Below are positions 1 to 8,931 of a stretch of DNA of 64,000 nt, one piece after another. Under the pieces are notes generated by a model. That model was given only the letters and a program-made list of their open reading frames with translations, did not search any database and was not told the DNA's origin. Position 1 is the first letter of the stretch, and each line of letters opens with the position of its first letter. Position numbers and translations under genes: made by a program. Source of the stretch: Planococcus lenghuensis (GTDB lineage Bacteria > Bacillota > Bacilli > Bacillales_A > Planococcaceae); contig NZ_CP019640.1 of assembly GCF_001999905.1 (NCBI RefSeq), positions 214,501-278,500 of the forward strand, given 5' to 3'.

Positions 1-181
1 AGCAGATCAAAAAGAAGCGCCGGATGCTGATAAAGTGGAAGGCAAAGAAGGCCTGACCGAGCTGGATGCTACGTATTACGATGAGTGGCAGTCGATGGAA
101 TACCCCCGGACGAACAAAGAAATCGACGGGCTGGACGAACTCGCAGACGATGATGAGGATATGAAAGATAAAAAGAAATAA
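1..181 (+). CDS. C-terminal end of an unidentified protein (partial)
   Basis: An open frame enters from the left edge of the window and stops at TAA 179-181, giving about 59 residues. The tail is very hydrophilic and acidic, ending in a run of Asp/Glu followed by lysines (DELADDDEDMKDKKK). No domain can be recognised from this fragment, so no function is proposed. A strong hairpin follows at once, consistent with the end of a transcription unit. Confidence 0.6.
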   Translation, partial: ADQKEAPDADKVEGKEGLTELDATYYDEWQSMEYPRTNKEIDGLDELADDDEDMKDKKK

Positions 182-190
182 GTGAACGGA

Positions 191-220
191 AAAGGAGAAG
201 CCCGCGAGCTTCTCCTTTTT
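191..220. terminator. Bidirectional intrinsic terminator
   Basis: An 11-bp stem (191-201 with 208-218) and a six-base loop are followed by a T run. It lies between two converging genes and has an A run on the other side, so it can serve both strands. Confidence 0.75.
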
Positions 221-224
221 TATA

Positions 225-2591
225 TTACTTTGTATAAAGTGTATTCGAAATGAGACGGAACAGGTAATCTGTGTGATCGCGGAATGCCGGCTCCAGGCCG
301 ATTAATGTTACATCTTTATCGCTTTCGCGCACGATGACGGGCTGTCCGGCAGCTGTTTCATTGCCTTTCCAATGACCAGCGACGAAGAAGTCACCATCGT
401 CGAATGACGCAAGCACTTCCGTCTCTTCTGCGCCATCATACCAAGTCGGGCGGTAGACGAATCCGATATCGTCTTGGCCGAAGCTTGCAGTTGTGCCGGA
501 GGCTTCATAATCGACCGTCACGATGCCGTTGCTGTTCCAACCGCCAGTATTCACTGTGACATCCGTCAGGCCAAGCGCCTTCGCTGCTTGAGAACCGCCG
601 GCGCCCGCTGCGAGGAACTTGCCGCCATTCGCGACAAAATCAGTGACGTTCTGTTTGAAGGCATCAAACTGGCCTGTATTCTGGAATCCGAATTCCTTGT
701 TTGCAGTACTTAGGCGTGTTGAAATTAAGTTGGCTGTGCCGTTATAGATAAACGCATCATAGCCATTCAGACCAGCTTCCGCCACTTCAACTGGAGACAA
801 TTCTGTCACATCGAATCCGAGGCGCTCAAGCGCGAGTTTCATGCCGGCGTGCGACTGGACTTTACCCATACCGCCGTCTTCCAGCAATGCCACTTTAAGT
901 GCGTTCAATGGCGTTGTGTCTGCCGGTACTTTGCCGCTTGCGATCTGGAGGCCGGATGCCTTCACAGCAGCAGAGACGGCGTTAGCCGGTGCATCCGTGT
1001 AAAACGTACCATCTGTACCGCGTGTGACTTTCACGCCTTGTGCGAGAAGGGTATTCACCAATTCCACCGCTTTTACAGAAGAATTCGGGATAACGAATGG
1101 CCCTTTTCCGGAAATGGCTCCCTGGCTGCCCGCTTCATTCACTTTCGCGGAAGGAACGGTCACTTTGCTGTTGACTGCATTGGCTTCAAAGCCCCACAAT
1201 TCCGGCAGGCTCCAGGCAGAGATATCATACATAGAAGACGTATCATCAGTAATATCTTCACCATCCCATAGCATGGTGTTTGCAAGTCCCGCTTTCGCCT
1301 GATCCATATTCACGACATAAGAGCCTTTTGCATAACTGACGCCATCCACTTTGAAGGATTTGGATGCACGCACGACTTCAATGTCATTGGCCAGCAAGTG
1401 ATTGACCGCTTTTTCCGTCACGGTCGGATCTTCTTCATTCACCGGCAGTACGTACGCTTCCGGGAAGAAGCCGGCTTCATGGTACGGGTGATCAAAATTG
1501 ATACCGCGCTTGAAGATCTCGATCTGGTCAGCGATCATTTCTTCTTTGTTTTCCGTCGCATACTCCAATGCACCCATGATGGCGTTGTACATCCACGCTA
1601 CGCCGCTTTCGTCATTCGTCGGCGCTTCAAGTGTGTGGCCGTATGCACCGTGGTACATGGCATACATTGGCGTGAAGATCGGCGGGTAATCATCCCAGCC
1701 AGCAGCGTCGTCGCGCGCCGGAATGTAAGTGCCTGTCATGCCTTCATATATCGTACCTTCATAAGCTGCTGCGTTTTCCATGATTTCGTTTTCCATTGCC
1801 TGAGCCTGTCCAAGCGCCCATTTATTATACAAATCATACTCATAGTTTGGATTATGCGGTGGGGTACAAGGCTCAATGAGGCCTTGTTTATTTGGTGCAT
1901 AGTTCTTCACGTAGCCATGTGTGTCAAGGAACACCATCGGATTCCATTCCGTGATCAGGTCGACCGTCTGCTGCGTTTCCGGCTGGGATTGCGTGATGAA
2001 ATCGCGGTTCAAGTCGATGCCTTCACCATTGAAGCGGGTGGCGGCAATGCGTCCGTCCGGATTCGCGTTCACATTGAAAATCAGGATATTGTTTTCAAGA
2101 ATGGAAGTGGTGGTTTCGTCCGTTTGTGTTGCAAAGCGCTCGATCAATTGAAGAAGCGCATCACTTCCGATGAATTCCGTCCCGTGAATCGAACCGTTGA
2201 TCATAATCGGCACTTTAAAGTCAGGGTTGTTCTGCACCCAGTCCTGAGCTTTTCCCGGGTTTTTGAACATTTGTTTTCGCAGCGCCTGAATCTTGCCGAA
2301 TTTGCCGCCAGTTTCAGGGTCAGCAATCGTGACGACATAAAGTGGATGGCCGTCTGCCGAATAGCCGGTCACTTCCACTTTCACCCGGTTCGAGGACTTC
2401 GCGATTTCCTCAAGTTTCGGACCGATTGCCGAGAACTTTGCAAAATCGTAGTTTTCACTGTTAAATAAGCTGCCGTCCTGTTCCTCGAGCGCATTTATGT
2501 AATTGACTTTCGGGGACTCCGCGAGTACAGATGACCAAGGGGTAGAAGCCAGCATGCTGACTGCCAATAAACCACTTACCGTTTTCTTCAT
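225..2591 (-). CDS. Secreted M14-family zinc carboxypeptidase with C-terminal extension
   Basis: The 788-residue protein starts with a Sec signal peptide (MKKTVSGLLAVSMLASTPWS, cleavage near residue 25), so it acts outside the membrane. The catalytic domain carries the M14 zinc motif HGTE (H136, E139), the substrate-binding DLNRDF at 193-198, the third zinc ligand in FLDTHG (H225) and the likely catalytic Glu in HTLEAP (E322). It should remove residues from the C-terminus of peptides or act on cell-wall peptides. The second half (about 400-788) is an extension with a glutamine-amidotransferase-like fold signature that I cannot assign firmly. GGAGG lies upstream of the ATG. It is transcribed alone and converges on the preceding gene. 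Confidence 0.85.
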   Translation of the reverse strand: MKKTVSGLLAVSMLASTPWSSVLAESPKVNYINALEEQDGSLFNSENYDFAKFSAIGPKLEEIAKSSNRVKVEVTGYSADGHPLYVVTIADPETGGKFGKIQALRKQMFKNPGKAQDWVQNNPDFKVPIMINGSIHGTEFIGSDALLQLIERFATQTDETTTSILENNILIFNVNANPDGRIAATRFNGEGIDLNRDFITQSQPETQQTVDLITEWNPMVFLDTHGYVKNYAPNKQGLIEPCTPPHNPNYEYDLYNKWALGQAQAMENEIMENAAAYEGTIYEGMTGTYIPARDDAAGWDDYPPIFTPMYAMYHGAYGHTLEAPTNDESGVAWMYNAIMGALEYATENKEEMIADQIEIFKRGINFDHPYHEAGFFPEAYVLPVNEEDPTVTEKAVNHLLANDIEVVRASKSFKVDGVSYAKGSYVVNMDQAKAGLANTMLWDGEDITDDTSSMYDISAWSLPELWGFEANAVNSKVTVPSAKVNEAGSQGAISGKGPFVIPNSSVKAVELVNTLLAQGVKVTRGTDGTFYTDAPANAVSAAVKASGLQIASGKVPADTTPLNALKVALLEDGGMGKVQSHAGMKLALERLGFDVTELSPVEVAEAGLNGYDAFIYNGTANLISTRLSTANKEFGFQNTGQFDAFKQNVTDFVANGGKFLAAGAGGSQAAKALGLTDVTVNTGGWNSNGIVTVDYEASGTTASFGQDDIGFVYRPTWYDGAEETEVLASFDDGDFFVAGHWKGNETAAGQPVIVRESDKDVTLIGLEPAFRDHTDYLFRLISNTLYTK

Positions 2592-2828
2592 TCAGCGTTC
2601 CTCCAAAATTGTATTTTTGCATAAATATCAAGCCTATTAAATATTAATGTATATGTATGCAGGTTTCTATCATCCCATATAGCTATTTTTGTCTATTGAA
2701 GAGTAGGCTAAAAGGAATGAAAATGATTGAGCTATTATCAATTTTTGCAGAAATCGTCATATTTCTGTACCGGAGAAGGCGTGAAACTGAAGTATAATGG
2801 AGGAAAAATAGGAAAGGTTTTGCCTATT

Positions 2829-3269
2829 ATGAACTTTCTCTACACGTTGCTGTTGTTTTTACATATTTTAAGTGCTGTATTGTCCATCGGCCCCTTTTTT
2901 GTCCTTTTTCCGGTAATCCGGCAGATGAAGACAGCGGAAAGGGAGGTGCTTGCTGGCCATCTCACTACTTTTAGGGGAGCAGTTCGTCTTGTAAAGCACG
3001 CGGGTCACATACTGGTGACGACTGGTATGCTGCTTGTATGGCTCAGTGCATGGCCATGGTACACTTCCTGGGTGGTGCTGACGCTTGCTGTGATGGTCGG
3101 TTCTGTGTTTTTCCTGGCTAATGCGTTTAAGCCGGTCCTGAAAAAATTTGAAGTGCCGGATGCAGATCAACCGGCATTGACAGCAAAGCTGACCCGGTCG
3201 GTCTGGCTGTATATCAGCCTCCTGCTGGTGATGCTGTGGCTCATGGTGGATAAACCGATGCTGTGGTAA
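2829..3269 (+). CDS. Small integral membrane protein, DUF2269-like
   Basis: The gene encodes 146 residues with four predicted membrane segments (about 5-27, 58-78, 83-104 and 125-143). The spacing and the N-terminal LLLFLHILSAVLSIGPFF resemble DUF2269-type membrane proteins of unknown role, but this match is from memory and tentative. I chose the ATG at 2829 because GGAAAGG lies upstream and the protein then begins directly with its first membrane segment. An in-frame ATG at 2727 would add an unsupported hydrophilic leader. A terminator follows. Confidence 0.65.
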   Translation: MNFLYTLLLFLHILSAVLSIGPFFVLFPVIRQMKTAEREVLAGHLTTFRGAVRLVKHAGHILVTTGMLLVWLSAWPWYTSWVVLTLAVMVGSVFFLANAFKPVLKKFEVPDADQPALTAKLTRSVWLYISLLLVMLWLMVDKPMLW

Positions 3270-3277
3270 CACATAGG

Positions 3278-3318
3278 AAAACCGCAAGCTCTCAGTGCGC
3301 GAGAGGCTTGCGGTTTTT
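3278..3318. terminator. Intrinsic terminator between converging genes
   Basis: An 11-bp stem (AACCGCAAGC paired with GCTTGCGGTT), an internal CTC/GAG extension and a following T run. Confidence 0.75.
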
Positions 3319-3319
3319 G

Positions 3320-4174
3320 TTATCCACGGATAATCGGCATTGTGCAACAGCGGAAGGACCCGCCGGATTTAATAATCTCAGAAAAATCCACTTCGATCAC
3401 CTGGTAACCGTGCTGCCGTAGCCGCGCGTTGACCTCTTGGTTCTGCGGCAGGCTGAAGACACGTTTACTGCCGATTGACAGCACGTTCGTTCCGAGGGAA
3501 AACTGCTCTTTTGGGTTCACTCGGATCAGGCGGTAGCGAGCTGCCAGGAGCTGAACCATCTCCTTCGATAAGGCTTCCGGAAAAATCAGCGCCTCTTCCT
3601 CGGACAGAATGTTAAAGACACAGTCGAGATGCAAGTACTTTTCATCGAATGGGACAGGAATAATTTCATAATTTGGCAATTCATTCTGCAGCTTCCGGAT
3701 CGCTTCTTTGCCTGTCCGGCTGCTGACGCCAATAAAAACAGTTCCCCGATCGACGATGACATCTCCGCCCTCTACAGGTTTTCCTGCCATGTTATGATAA
3801 ATCATATTTTCTTCCTGCAGTTTTTTCTGCAATTCCTGTTCTTCGCCTTTTCGGACCATGCAAGCCATCTCACTGACAAAGACTTCACTGCCGATGGTAA
3901 ACCCGATATCACGGGTAAAAACTTGTTCAGGCATGTCCGGCTGCGGCTCGAGCAGTATGGTTTCCGTACCTTGTTCCTGCAGAGCCTTAACGAAAGCCGC
4001 ATGCTGCTTCATGGCCCGCTGTGTATTGATATTCTCTGCTGCGTATTTTTTTTGAACATCATTGATCACATCTGTAATTTTCATATAGCGGGGCGGACAT
4101 AAAATAACGCGTTTTAAGGGGTCGTACTCGCTCCTGCAACCTGCACTTCCCGATTCTTTCATTGTTGAAGTCAT
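3320..4174 (-). CDS. DDAH/arginine-deiminase-fold amidinohydrolase
   Basis: The 284-residue protein belongs to the guanidino-group-modifying superfamily (dimethylarginine dimethylaminohydrolase, arginine deiminase, amidinotransferase). The family's landmarks are present in order: FTRD (86-89), EGGD (135-138), the catalytic HLD (182-184) and the nucleophile region GGSFRCC near the C-terminus (C276/C277). It probably hydrolyses a methylated arginine or related guanidine in the cytosol, and it resembles YkgA of Bacillus subtilis. The exact substrate cannot be read from sequence. The double cysteine at the active site leaves open which residue is the nucleophile, by family position the second. 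Confidence 0.8.
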   Translation of the reverse strand: MTSTMKESGSAGCRSEYDPLKRVILCPPRYMKITDVINDVQKKYAAENINTQRAMKQHAAFVKALQEQGTETILLEPQPDMPEQVFTRDIGFTIGSEVFVSEMACMVRKGEEQELQKKLQEENMIYHNMAGKPVEGGDVIVDRGTVFIGVSSRTGKEAIRKLQNELPNYEIIPVPFDEKYLHLDCVFNILSEEEALIFPEALSKEMVQLLAARYRLIRVNPKEQFSLGTNVLSIGSKRVFSLPQNQEVNARLRQHGYQVIEVDFSEIIKSGGSFRCCTMPIIRG

Positions 4175-4292
4175 AGTAACTCCTCCGGGTGTTAAGTTAT
4201 TTTCTGGTACTATTCCCTTTTTGATGCTTTACTGAAACATGCCGAACAAGTAAATCGTCACAAAAGAAACAAAGATGAGTGGGGGAGATTCT

Positions 4293-4724
4293 ATGGAAAT
4301 CAGCAAGCAAGAAAATCGGCAGGATCGGGAATTTATCCGGAGTAAGGTGATCGACTATAATGCTGCAAAGTTGCCGGAGAGCATAAAGGGACCGGTTGAG
4401 GAAGTCAGTTTCATAACAAGAAATGAAGAAGGGGAAATTATAGGCGGCATCACGGGAACTGCTTTCTGGCAGCATTTGCATATCGATTTTTTATGGGTCA
4501 ACCCTGAAATGCGCGGCAGGCAGATCGGTGAGAAACTGATCAGTCGAATGGAAGAGCATGCGCTGGAAAAAGGGTACCGCCTGATGGTCGTGGATACATT
4601 CAGTTTTCAGGCCCCCGGGTTCTACCGGAAGCAGGGGTTCCGGGAATTCGGCGTAATTGAGGACCATCCCGCAGGGCACAGCCAGCATTTTTTTGAAAAA
4701 CGGCTGACCGAGGAGCGATTATGA
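4293..4724 (+). CDS. GNAT-family N-acetyltransferase
   Basis: The gene encodes 143 residues with the GNAT core: LWVNPEMRGRQIGEKLI is the acetyl-CoA pyrophosphate-binding motif A (R/Q-x-x-G-x-G/A) and FYRKQGFREFG is the C-terminal motif B. The acceptor is unknown. Of two in-frame ATGs I prefer 4293, since GGGGGAG sits eight bases upstream; the ATG at 4275 has no such site. Its stop overlaps the start of the broken peptidase E gene by four bases (ATGA), so the two were one operon. Confidence 0.85.
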   Translation: MEISKQENRQDREFIRSKVIDYNAAKLPESIKGPVEEVSFITRNEEGEIIGGITGTAFWQHLHIDFLWVNPEMRGRQIGEKLISRMEEHALEKGYRLMVVDTFSFQAPGFYRKQGFREFGVIEDHPAGHSQHFFEKRLTEERL

Positions 4725-5418
4725 AGCAGATTATCACGTTAGGAGGTGGCGGCTTTTCGATGGAGCCGGATAACCTGCTGCTCGATCGGTATATCTTAAG
4801 CCAGTCGGCTAAAATAACTCCCGAAATCTGTTTCGTGCCGACGGCGAGCGGTGATTCAGATACCTATATTTCCCGGTTTTACGAATCATTCGGGAACCTG
4901 TCTTGCAAACCTTCTCATTTGTCGCTGTTTAAGCCGCCTGTACGGGATGTGGCTTCATTCGTTCTGGAAAAAGACATTATTTATGTAGGCGGAGCAATAC
5001 CAAGAACTTACTGGCCTTATGGCGGGAATGGAAACTGGACAAAGTAATGTGGCAAGCATGGGAAAAAGGGATTGTGCTGGCTGGAATCAGTGCCGGCTCG
5101 CTTTGCTGGTACGAAGCGGGAGTGACAGATTCCTATGGTGATGAACTTGATCCGCTTCAGGCACTAGGCTTTCTCCCTGGCAGTAATTGTCCGCATTATG
5201 ACGGGGAGGAGTTGCGCCGGCCTCGTTACCATGAACTGATCCGGACCGGAGTGATTCAAGGAGGCATCGCAGCGGATGGCGGGGTGGCGGTCCATTATAT
5301 CGGCACGGATATCCACCGGATTGTCAGTTCCCGCCCCGGCGCGAGTGCCTATGCCGTCCAGCTGGTCGATGGGCGTGTTGAAGAAGAGGCAGTGAAAACA
5401 GAGTACTTGGGCAAATAA
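4721..5418 (+). pseudogene. pepE: Peptidase E (S51 family), broken by a single-base frameshift
   Basis: The first frame (4721-5047) and the second frame (to 5418) together encode a peptidase E of about 232 residues, a cytosolic serine peptidase for Asp-Xaa dipeptides. The break lies in the conserved GGGNTKNLL motif. At 4988-4995 the DNA reads GGCGGAGC where the family needs GGCGGAGGC, and adding one G restores GGGNTKNLLALWREWKLDKV. The nucleophile motif GISAGS lies downstream of the break. As read, translation ends before it and the product would be inactive. It overlaps the upstream acetyltransferase by ATGA. A sequencing error is possible. Confidence 0.85.
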
Positions 5419-5444
5419 AAAAAGACACGGGACATTCCCGCGCC

Positions 5445-5825
5445 TTACTGCTGCTTGTAATAGACCTTGTCGATGTTGTACTTTGCCTGTTTAGTGTTGA
5501 TCAGGTAGGTTTCATAAATGTCCCGTTCCATAGCGTCATCTACGAATGAAACAGCAATGCGGTGAATTTCCTCCCGGTGATTCCGAAGCGGAGAGACATT
5601 GTCCTGTAAATGTTTTTTCACGCGCTGGCGAAGTTTTCGGGCTTTGCCGACAAACAGTAACTCGCCGCTGTGGTTGAAAAATTGAATAATGCCGCCCTTA
5701 TCCCGTGGGATTTCATGAAGATCGATGAATCCTTCAATCGGCTTAATGGCAACTTCACCTTCCTGCAGGTCCTGCTTGCGCCGCATGATGGTCACATCTG
5801 CTTTTGGTGGCTGAATAGTAATCAT
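5445..5825 (-). CDS. GIY-YIG domain protein (UvrC N-terminal-like)
   Basis: The gene encodes 126 residues. The segment GIIQFFNHSGELLFVGKARK followed by LRQRVKKHL matches the GIY-YIG nuclease core of UvrC, with the usual tyrosines replaced by IIQ and LFV. The helix with the conserved Arg (LRQRVKKHL) and the Glu of the active site (YETYLIN) are present. It is annotated in related genomes as a nucleotide excision repair endonuclease, but it lacks the rest of UvrC and its activity is not established. I chose ATG 5825 because AAGGA lies ten bases upstream; a GTG nine bases earlier is too close to that site. Confidence 0.7.
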   Translation of the reverse strand: MITIQPPKADVTIMRRKQDLQEGEVAIKPIEGFIDLHEIPRDKGGIIQFFNHSGELLFVGKARKLRQRVKKHLQDNVSPLRNHREEIHRIAVSFVDDAMERDIYETYLINTKQAKYNIDKVYYKQQ

Positions 5826-5913
5826 TAATATCACGTCCTTCTAATCGTAAAGAATATGGTACCATATACAAATAATATATGCAATTTCAGGACAAATGAG
5901 AATGGAGGCGGTA

Positions 5914-6195
5914 ATGATGGAAATTATAAATCATGAGATGACAGAATTGCGGGACCCGACAGGGATTATCGGAGACAGGTATGAATTTCTGCTGGACATT
6001 GAAGTGGATGAAGAAGATGAGCTGTATACAGATCAGGGACTGATGTTGCGGGTCATCATAGCATCGGACGGGCAAGGAGTGCGGATAATCCAGTATTTCT
6101 TTGTCGAAAAGCAAAGCGGCACAGTGCTGGGTTTTGCGCTTGAAGACGAGGAAGAACAGCAAGTGCTCACATACTGCAATCAGCAGCTGGGCTGA
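5914..6195 (+). CDS. Small acidic protein, DUF6509-like
   Basis: The gene encodes 93 residues rich in Asp and Glu, with the pattern LRDPTGIIGDRYEFLLDIEV and VDEEDELY. This matches, from memory, a conserved Bacillales family of unknown function (DUF6509). No signal peptide or membrane segment is seen. GGAGGCGGTA sits directly upstream of two consecutive ATGs at 5914 and 5917, which decides the start over the in-frame ATG at 5896. It diverges from the GIY-YIG gene. Confidence 0.65.
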   Translation: MMEIINHEMTELRDPTGIIGDRYEFLLDIEVDEEDELYTDQGLMLRVIIASDGQGVRIIQYFFVEKQSGTVLGFALEDEEEQQVLTYCNQQLG

Positions 6196-6338
6196 CTGAA
6201 CCATCCTTCATAAGAAATTTGAACCGTTCTATATTTTACCGTTTGAAGCATGGAAAGAATACATTACCATGGTTATCACCTAACCCGTCTTGAAGCACTA
6301 TCTACTAATGGTCTGTGCCAATGAAAGGAAGAAGTGGA

Positions 6339-6581
6339 ATGGCAGATAAAAAATGGGAAGAAAAAATGTATGAAAGCCGGGAAGAACGGGAGCAGATTGG
6401 CCGTCAGACGAATGCCCGTTCCGCGCAGGGAGAGAAGTCGGAATCAGCAGGCGGATCGGAACGCGTTCTGACTGCTTCGATAGAGCTGGAGTTATCAGAT
6501 GAAGAAATCCGTAAGCGGGTCGGTTCAGGAAATTTCGACTCTGCTAAGGATGACCGGCAGTCAAACTCCATTAATAGCTGA
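6339..6581 (+). CDS. Small hydrophilic protein of unknown function
   Basis: The gene encodes 80 residues that are almost entirely charged or polar (MADKKWEEKMYESREEREQI). It is likely disordered at the N-terminus, and ELELSDEEIRKRVG may form a short helix. No family is recognised. AAGGAAG lies upstream of ATG 6339. The stop codon lies at the foot of the following hairpin. Confidence 0.5.
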   Translation: MADKKWEEKMYESREEREQIGRQTNARSAQGEKSESAGGSERVLTASIELELSDEEIRKRVGSGNFDSAKDDRQSNSINS

Positions 6582-6628
6582 ATGCAAATGCCGGCACCGG
6601 GTAATGAAGGGGCTGGCATTTGCATTCA
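6579..6628. terminator. Hairpin terminator between converging genes
   Basis: A 17-bp stem (6579-6595 with 6612-6628) with one G-T pair. Only a short T run follows on the plus strand. Confidence 0.6.
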
Positions 6629-6636
6629 TTTAAGAT

Positions 6637-6987
6637 TCAGCAGCTCTCACAAGCGACATATTCGGGAGTCATGTGGAAAAGCTCCTCGGGAGACGAGGCA
6701 GCCAGCCGGACAAGTTCTGAAAACACGGCTTCTGATACGCTGAATTTAACCATATGTTCAGGCAACATTACAACTGATTCTGCTGCCTCCCGGGCTGTAA
6801 CCTCCCGGATATCCACCCAGACGGATTCGGATCGCTCATAGGAACGATCGCGGCCCGAATAGCTGTATTCTTTCGTGAGCCGTACAAATGATGTAATTCG
6901 TACGGTCCCTTCTTCTTCATGTGTGCGTTTAGCGCGAGTGAAACAGTAATTGGTGTGTTCCGATACGAAAAATTCGTTTATCAGCAT
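6637..6987 (-). CDS. Hypothetical protein, 116 residues
   Basis: The frame has a good Shine-Dalgarno site (AAGGAGA) upstream of ATG and no better overlapping candidate. The product is soluble, with a mixed beta-rich N-terminal half and a likely helical C-terminal half (SEAVFSELVRLAASSPEELF). No signal peptide, membrane segment or known motif is visible, so no function is proposed. It faces the small gene at 6339 across a shared hairpin. Confidence 0.5.
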   Translation of the reverse strand: MLINEFFVSEHTNYCFTRAKRTHEEEGTVRITSFVRLTKEYSYSGRDRSYERSESVWVDIREVTAREAAESVVMLPEHMVKFSVSEAVFSELVRLAASSPEELFHMTPEYVACESC

Positions 6988-7080
6988 TCGTTCATCTCCT
7001 TGTCAATTGATAGTTACTAATGACAGATCACTGATGTGATACTAAAGAAGTGCGACTAAAAAACTATACCCGCTCTTTGG

Positions 7081-7390
7081 ATCGTGAAACATCAATTTGG
7101 AGAAGAATGGCGAGGGGAAACAAACCGTTCAACGCGTATACAGATTTCTTGCCGCAGGAATGTCTGAGGACACACAGCCAGTGGGGAGATGTCGTATTGC
7201 CCGGCAGAAGAGCTGATACGCCGGGAGGAGGCCCGGGGAGACAGGCGGGCAGGTCTGGCTCTCACGCAGCTGGCGTTTATCTACCAGCAGCAAGAGCTTT
7301 ACCATATAGCAGTAGATACTTTTTACAGCGTGTGCCCGACAAATCGTTAAAGCGCTCAGGCAAGATGAAACGCATCTGCAAGTAACCTGA
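7081..7390 (+). pseudogene. Decayed gene with several frameshifts, family unknown
   Basis: No single frame makes sense, but three segments join into one protein-like chain. They are KHQFGEEWRGE (7087-7119), then TVQRVYRFLAAGMSEDTQPVG in the next frame (7124-7186), then MSYCPAEELIRREEARGDRR (from 7189), continuing through AFIYQQQELYHIAVDTFYSV. A third shift gives CARQIVKALRQDETHLQVT and a stop at 7388. The helical, amphipathic pattern in the third segment argues for former coding sequence. The 3' end overlaps the tail of the facing oxidoreductase gene. I do not recognise the family. Confidence 0.4.
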
Positions 7391-8354
7391 TGGCGGTTTT
7401 CCGATTTTCAAAGCCGGCAATGTGCGGCATGATCAATACTTCATCCGCGTTATACTGATTGATCAGCTTATCCAGCTGCGTCTTTACTGATAATGCATCA
7501 CCGATCAGCACCCGGCTGCGGTTCCGGATCATTTTTTCCCGTTCCCGTTCGCTTGTCCCGCGCTGGCTGGCTGTTTCAGCTGATGGGTAATAGGGCGGAG
7601 AACTGAGTGATTCGACAAAATAGAGCCAGAGGTCGAACGCTTTTGCCAATTCTTCAGCCCGTTCATTCGTCTCTGCCACTACAACAAATACCGCGATCAT
7701 GACCCGGGGTTTTGAACAGAAAGCGGAAGGGATGAAGGATTCCCGGTACTGTCCGGCAGTCTCGGGACCGATGCCCGGCCGGGCGAAATGAGCAAACGTC
7801 AATGCGGTCCCAAACTCTGCGGCCATTTCCGTGCTTGTTCCGCCAGCTCCAAGGAGCCAGATGTCAGGCACAGCGTCGATATTGGGAGAAACAATCAAGT
7901 TGCTGTATGGATGTTCTGGAGGCAATGTGCCTGATAAATAGCCGATTAAATCTGCTGTTTGCTCTCTGTGATCCGTCCGTGGCTTGCCTGCCTGCAATGC
8001 TTTGGTGGCAATCCGGTTAGCCCCGGTTCCGCTGCCGATGCCAAGATCAATCCGTCCGGGGTAGAGAGCTTGCAGCACCCGGATATTTTCAGCCACTTTG
8101 TACGGACTGTAATTCGGGAGTAAGATACCGCCGGAACCAATTCGGATCTTTGTGGTGTTTGCAGCAAGGTGCATCATAAGCATCTGCGGTGAGCTCCCGG
8201 CAACGGAGGGAATATGGTGGTGTTCCGAGACCCAAAAACGCTTATAACCGAGCGTGTCAGCAAGCTTGGCAAGCTGTGTGGTCTCGCGCAGCGCCTGATC
8301 AGGGGTGCTTTCTTCATCAATAGGCGAGTAATCCAAAATGCTGAGTGATGTCAT
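7356..8354 (-). CDS. LLM-class flavin-dependent oxidoreductase (MsnO8/YceB type)
   Basis: The 332-residue protein has the bacterial-luciferase-like TIM-barrel signatures FWVSEHHH, IRIGSGGILLPNYSPYKVAE and [15 protein letters not shown], typical of the single-subunit luciferase-like oxidoreductases of Bacillota. It should use FMNH2, or F420 in other groups, to oxidise an unknown small substrate. AAGGAGG eight bases upstream fixes the start at 8354; the frame stays open upstream but has no signal there. It sits alone between two decayed genes. Confidence 0.8.
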   Translation of the reverse strand: MTSLSILDYSPIDEESTPDQALRETTQLAKLADTLGYKRFWVSEHHHIPSVAGSSPQMLMMHLAANTTKIRIGSGGILLPNYSPYKVAENIRVLQALYPGRIDLGIGSGTGANRIATKALQAGKPRTDHREQTADLIGYLSGTLPPEHPYSNLIVSPNIDAVPDIWLLGAGGTSTEMAAEFGTALTFAHFARPGIGPETAGQYRESFIPSAFCSKPRVMIAVFVVVAETNERAEELAKAFDLWLYFVESLSSPPYYPSAETASQRGTSEREREKMIRNRSRVLIGDALSVKTQLDKLINQYNADEVLIMPHIAGFENRKTAIRLLADAFHLA

Positions 8355-8430
8355 GCTGATTCCTCCTTGCAGTTCGTTAATGGGAAGCTTATCATGATTT
8401 GCGTAAAAGTTCACCGCTGAGGTGGTTGGA

Positions 8431-8801
8431 GTGGAAAGACAGAAAGAGGACATACCGTTTATCCGGCAGGCTTCTGATATCAAAGAGAGCTTGAAAGGTT
8501 TTTCAGATGACAAGAAATACGAGCAGACGGCAAGTACTTGGTGCAGGTATTCAATGGACAGGAAGTGCAGAGGAGAAAAGTGGAATTTGAAACACTGAAG
8601 CAGCTTTCCTGCCTTTCTCAGTATGTCCCGCAGCCACTGGAATTCGGGGACACGTTCATGGTTTTCAGCTATTTGCCGGACAAGGACGCGGAAGAGGCGT
8701 TAAATCAGCTATCAATGGATGTACTTCAGGATCATAAGCACTTTACGGAAATCGTTCCGTCCTGGTATCCGAAAAATTACACAATCGATGCGATCAACTG
8801 A
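8431..8801 (+). pseudogene. Aminoglycoside-phosphotransferase-like gene, frameshifted and truncated
   Basis: From GTG 8431 one frame reads PFIRQASDIKESLKGF and SDDKKYE. The continuation DGKYLVQVFNGQEVQRRKVE plus FETLKQLS and VPQPLEFG lies in another frame from about 8530. Together they match the N-lobe of APH-family kinases (nucleotide loop, then the Lys and Glu helix). The frame ends at 8801, well before the catalytic HxD loop that the family needs. The gene is therefore both frameshifted and missing its C-lobe. 8802-8931 contains no recognisable gene. Confidence 0.5.
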
Positions 8802-8931
8802 TGGATCACGCCAATTGAATTTTTATTCAGCTGCGGCACTGGCGGAGCTAGAAGAAAAGGGATTTCCTGCGTTTACCAGAGACAGGCAGGCGGGAATAGC
8901 ACATACATGTCGATAAAAAAGGAATGATTTT

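Noticed and set aside
1398-2468. Long plus-strand open frame opposite the M14 peptidase gene
   Set aside because: It is the complement of a well-supported gene with signal peptide and catalytic motifs, has no ribosome-binding site, and is Cys/His/Arg-rich as such shadows are.
8802-8931. Short plus-strand frame containing FYSAAALAELEEKGFPAFTR
   Set aside because: Looks protein-like, but no start, no family match and no link to the flanking kinase remnant could be shown.
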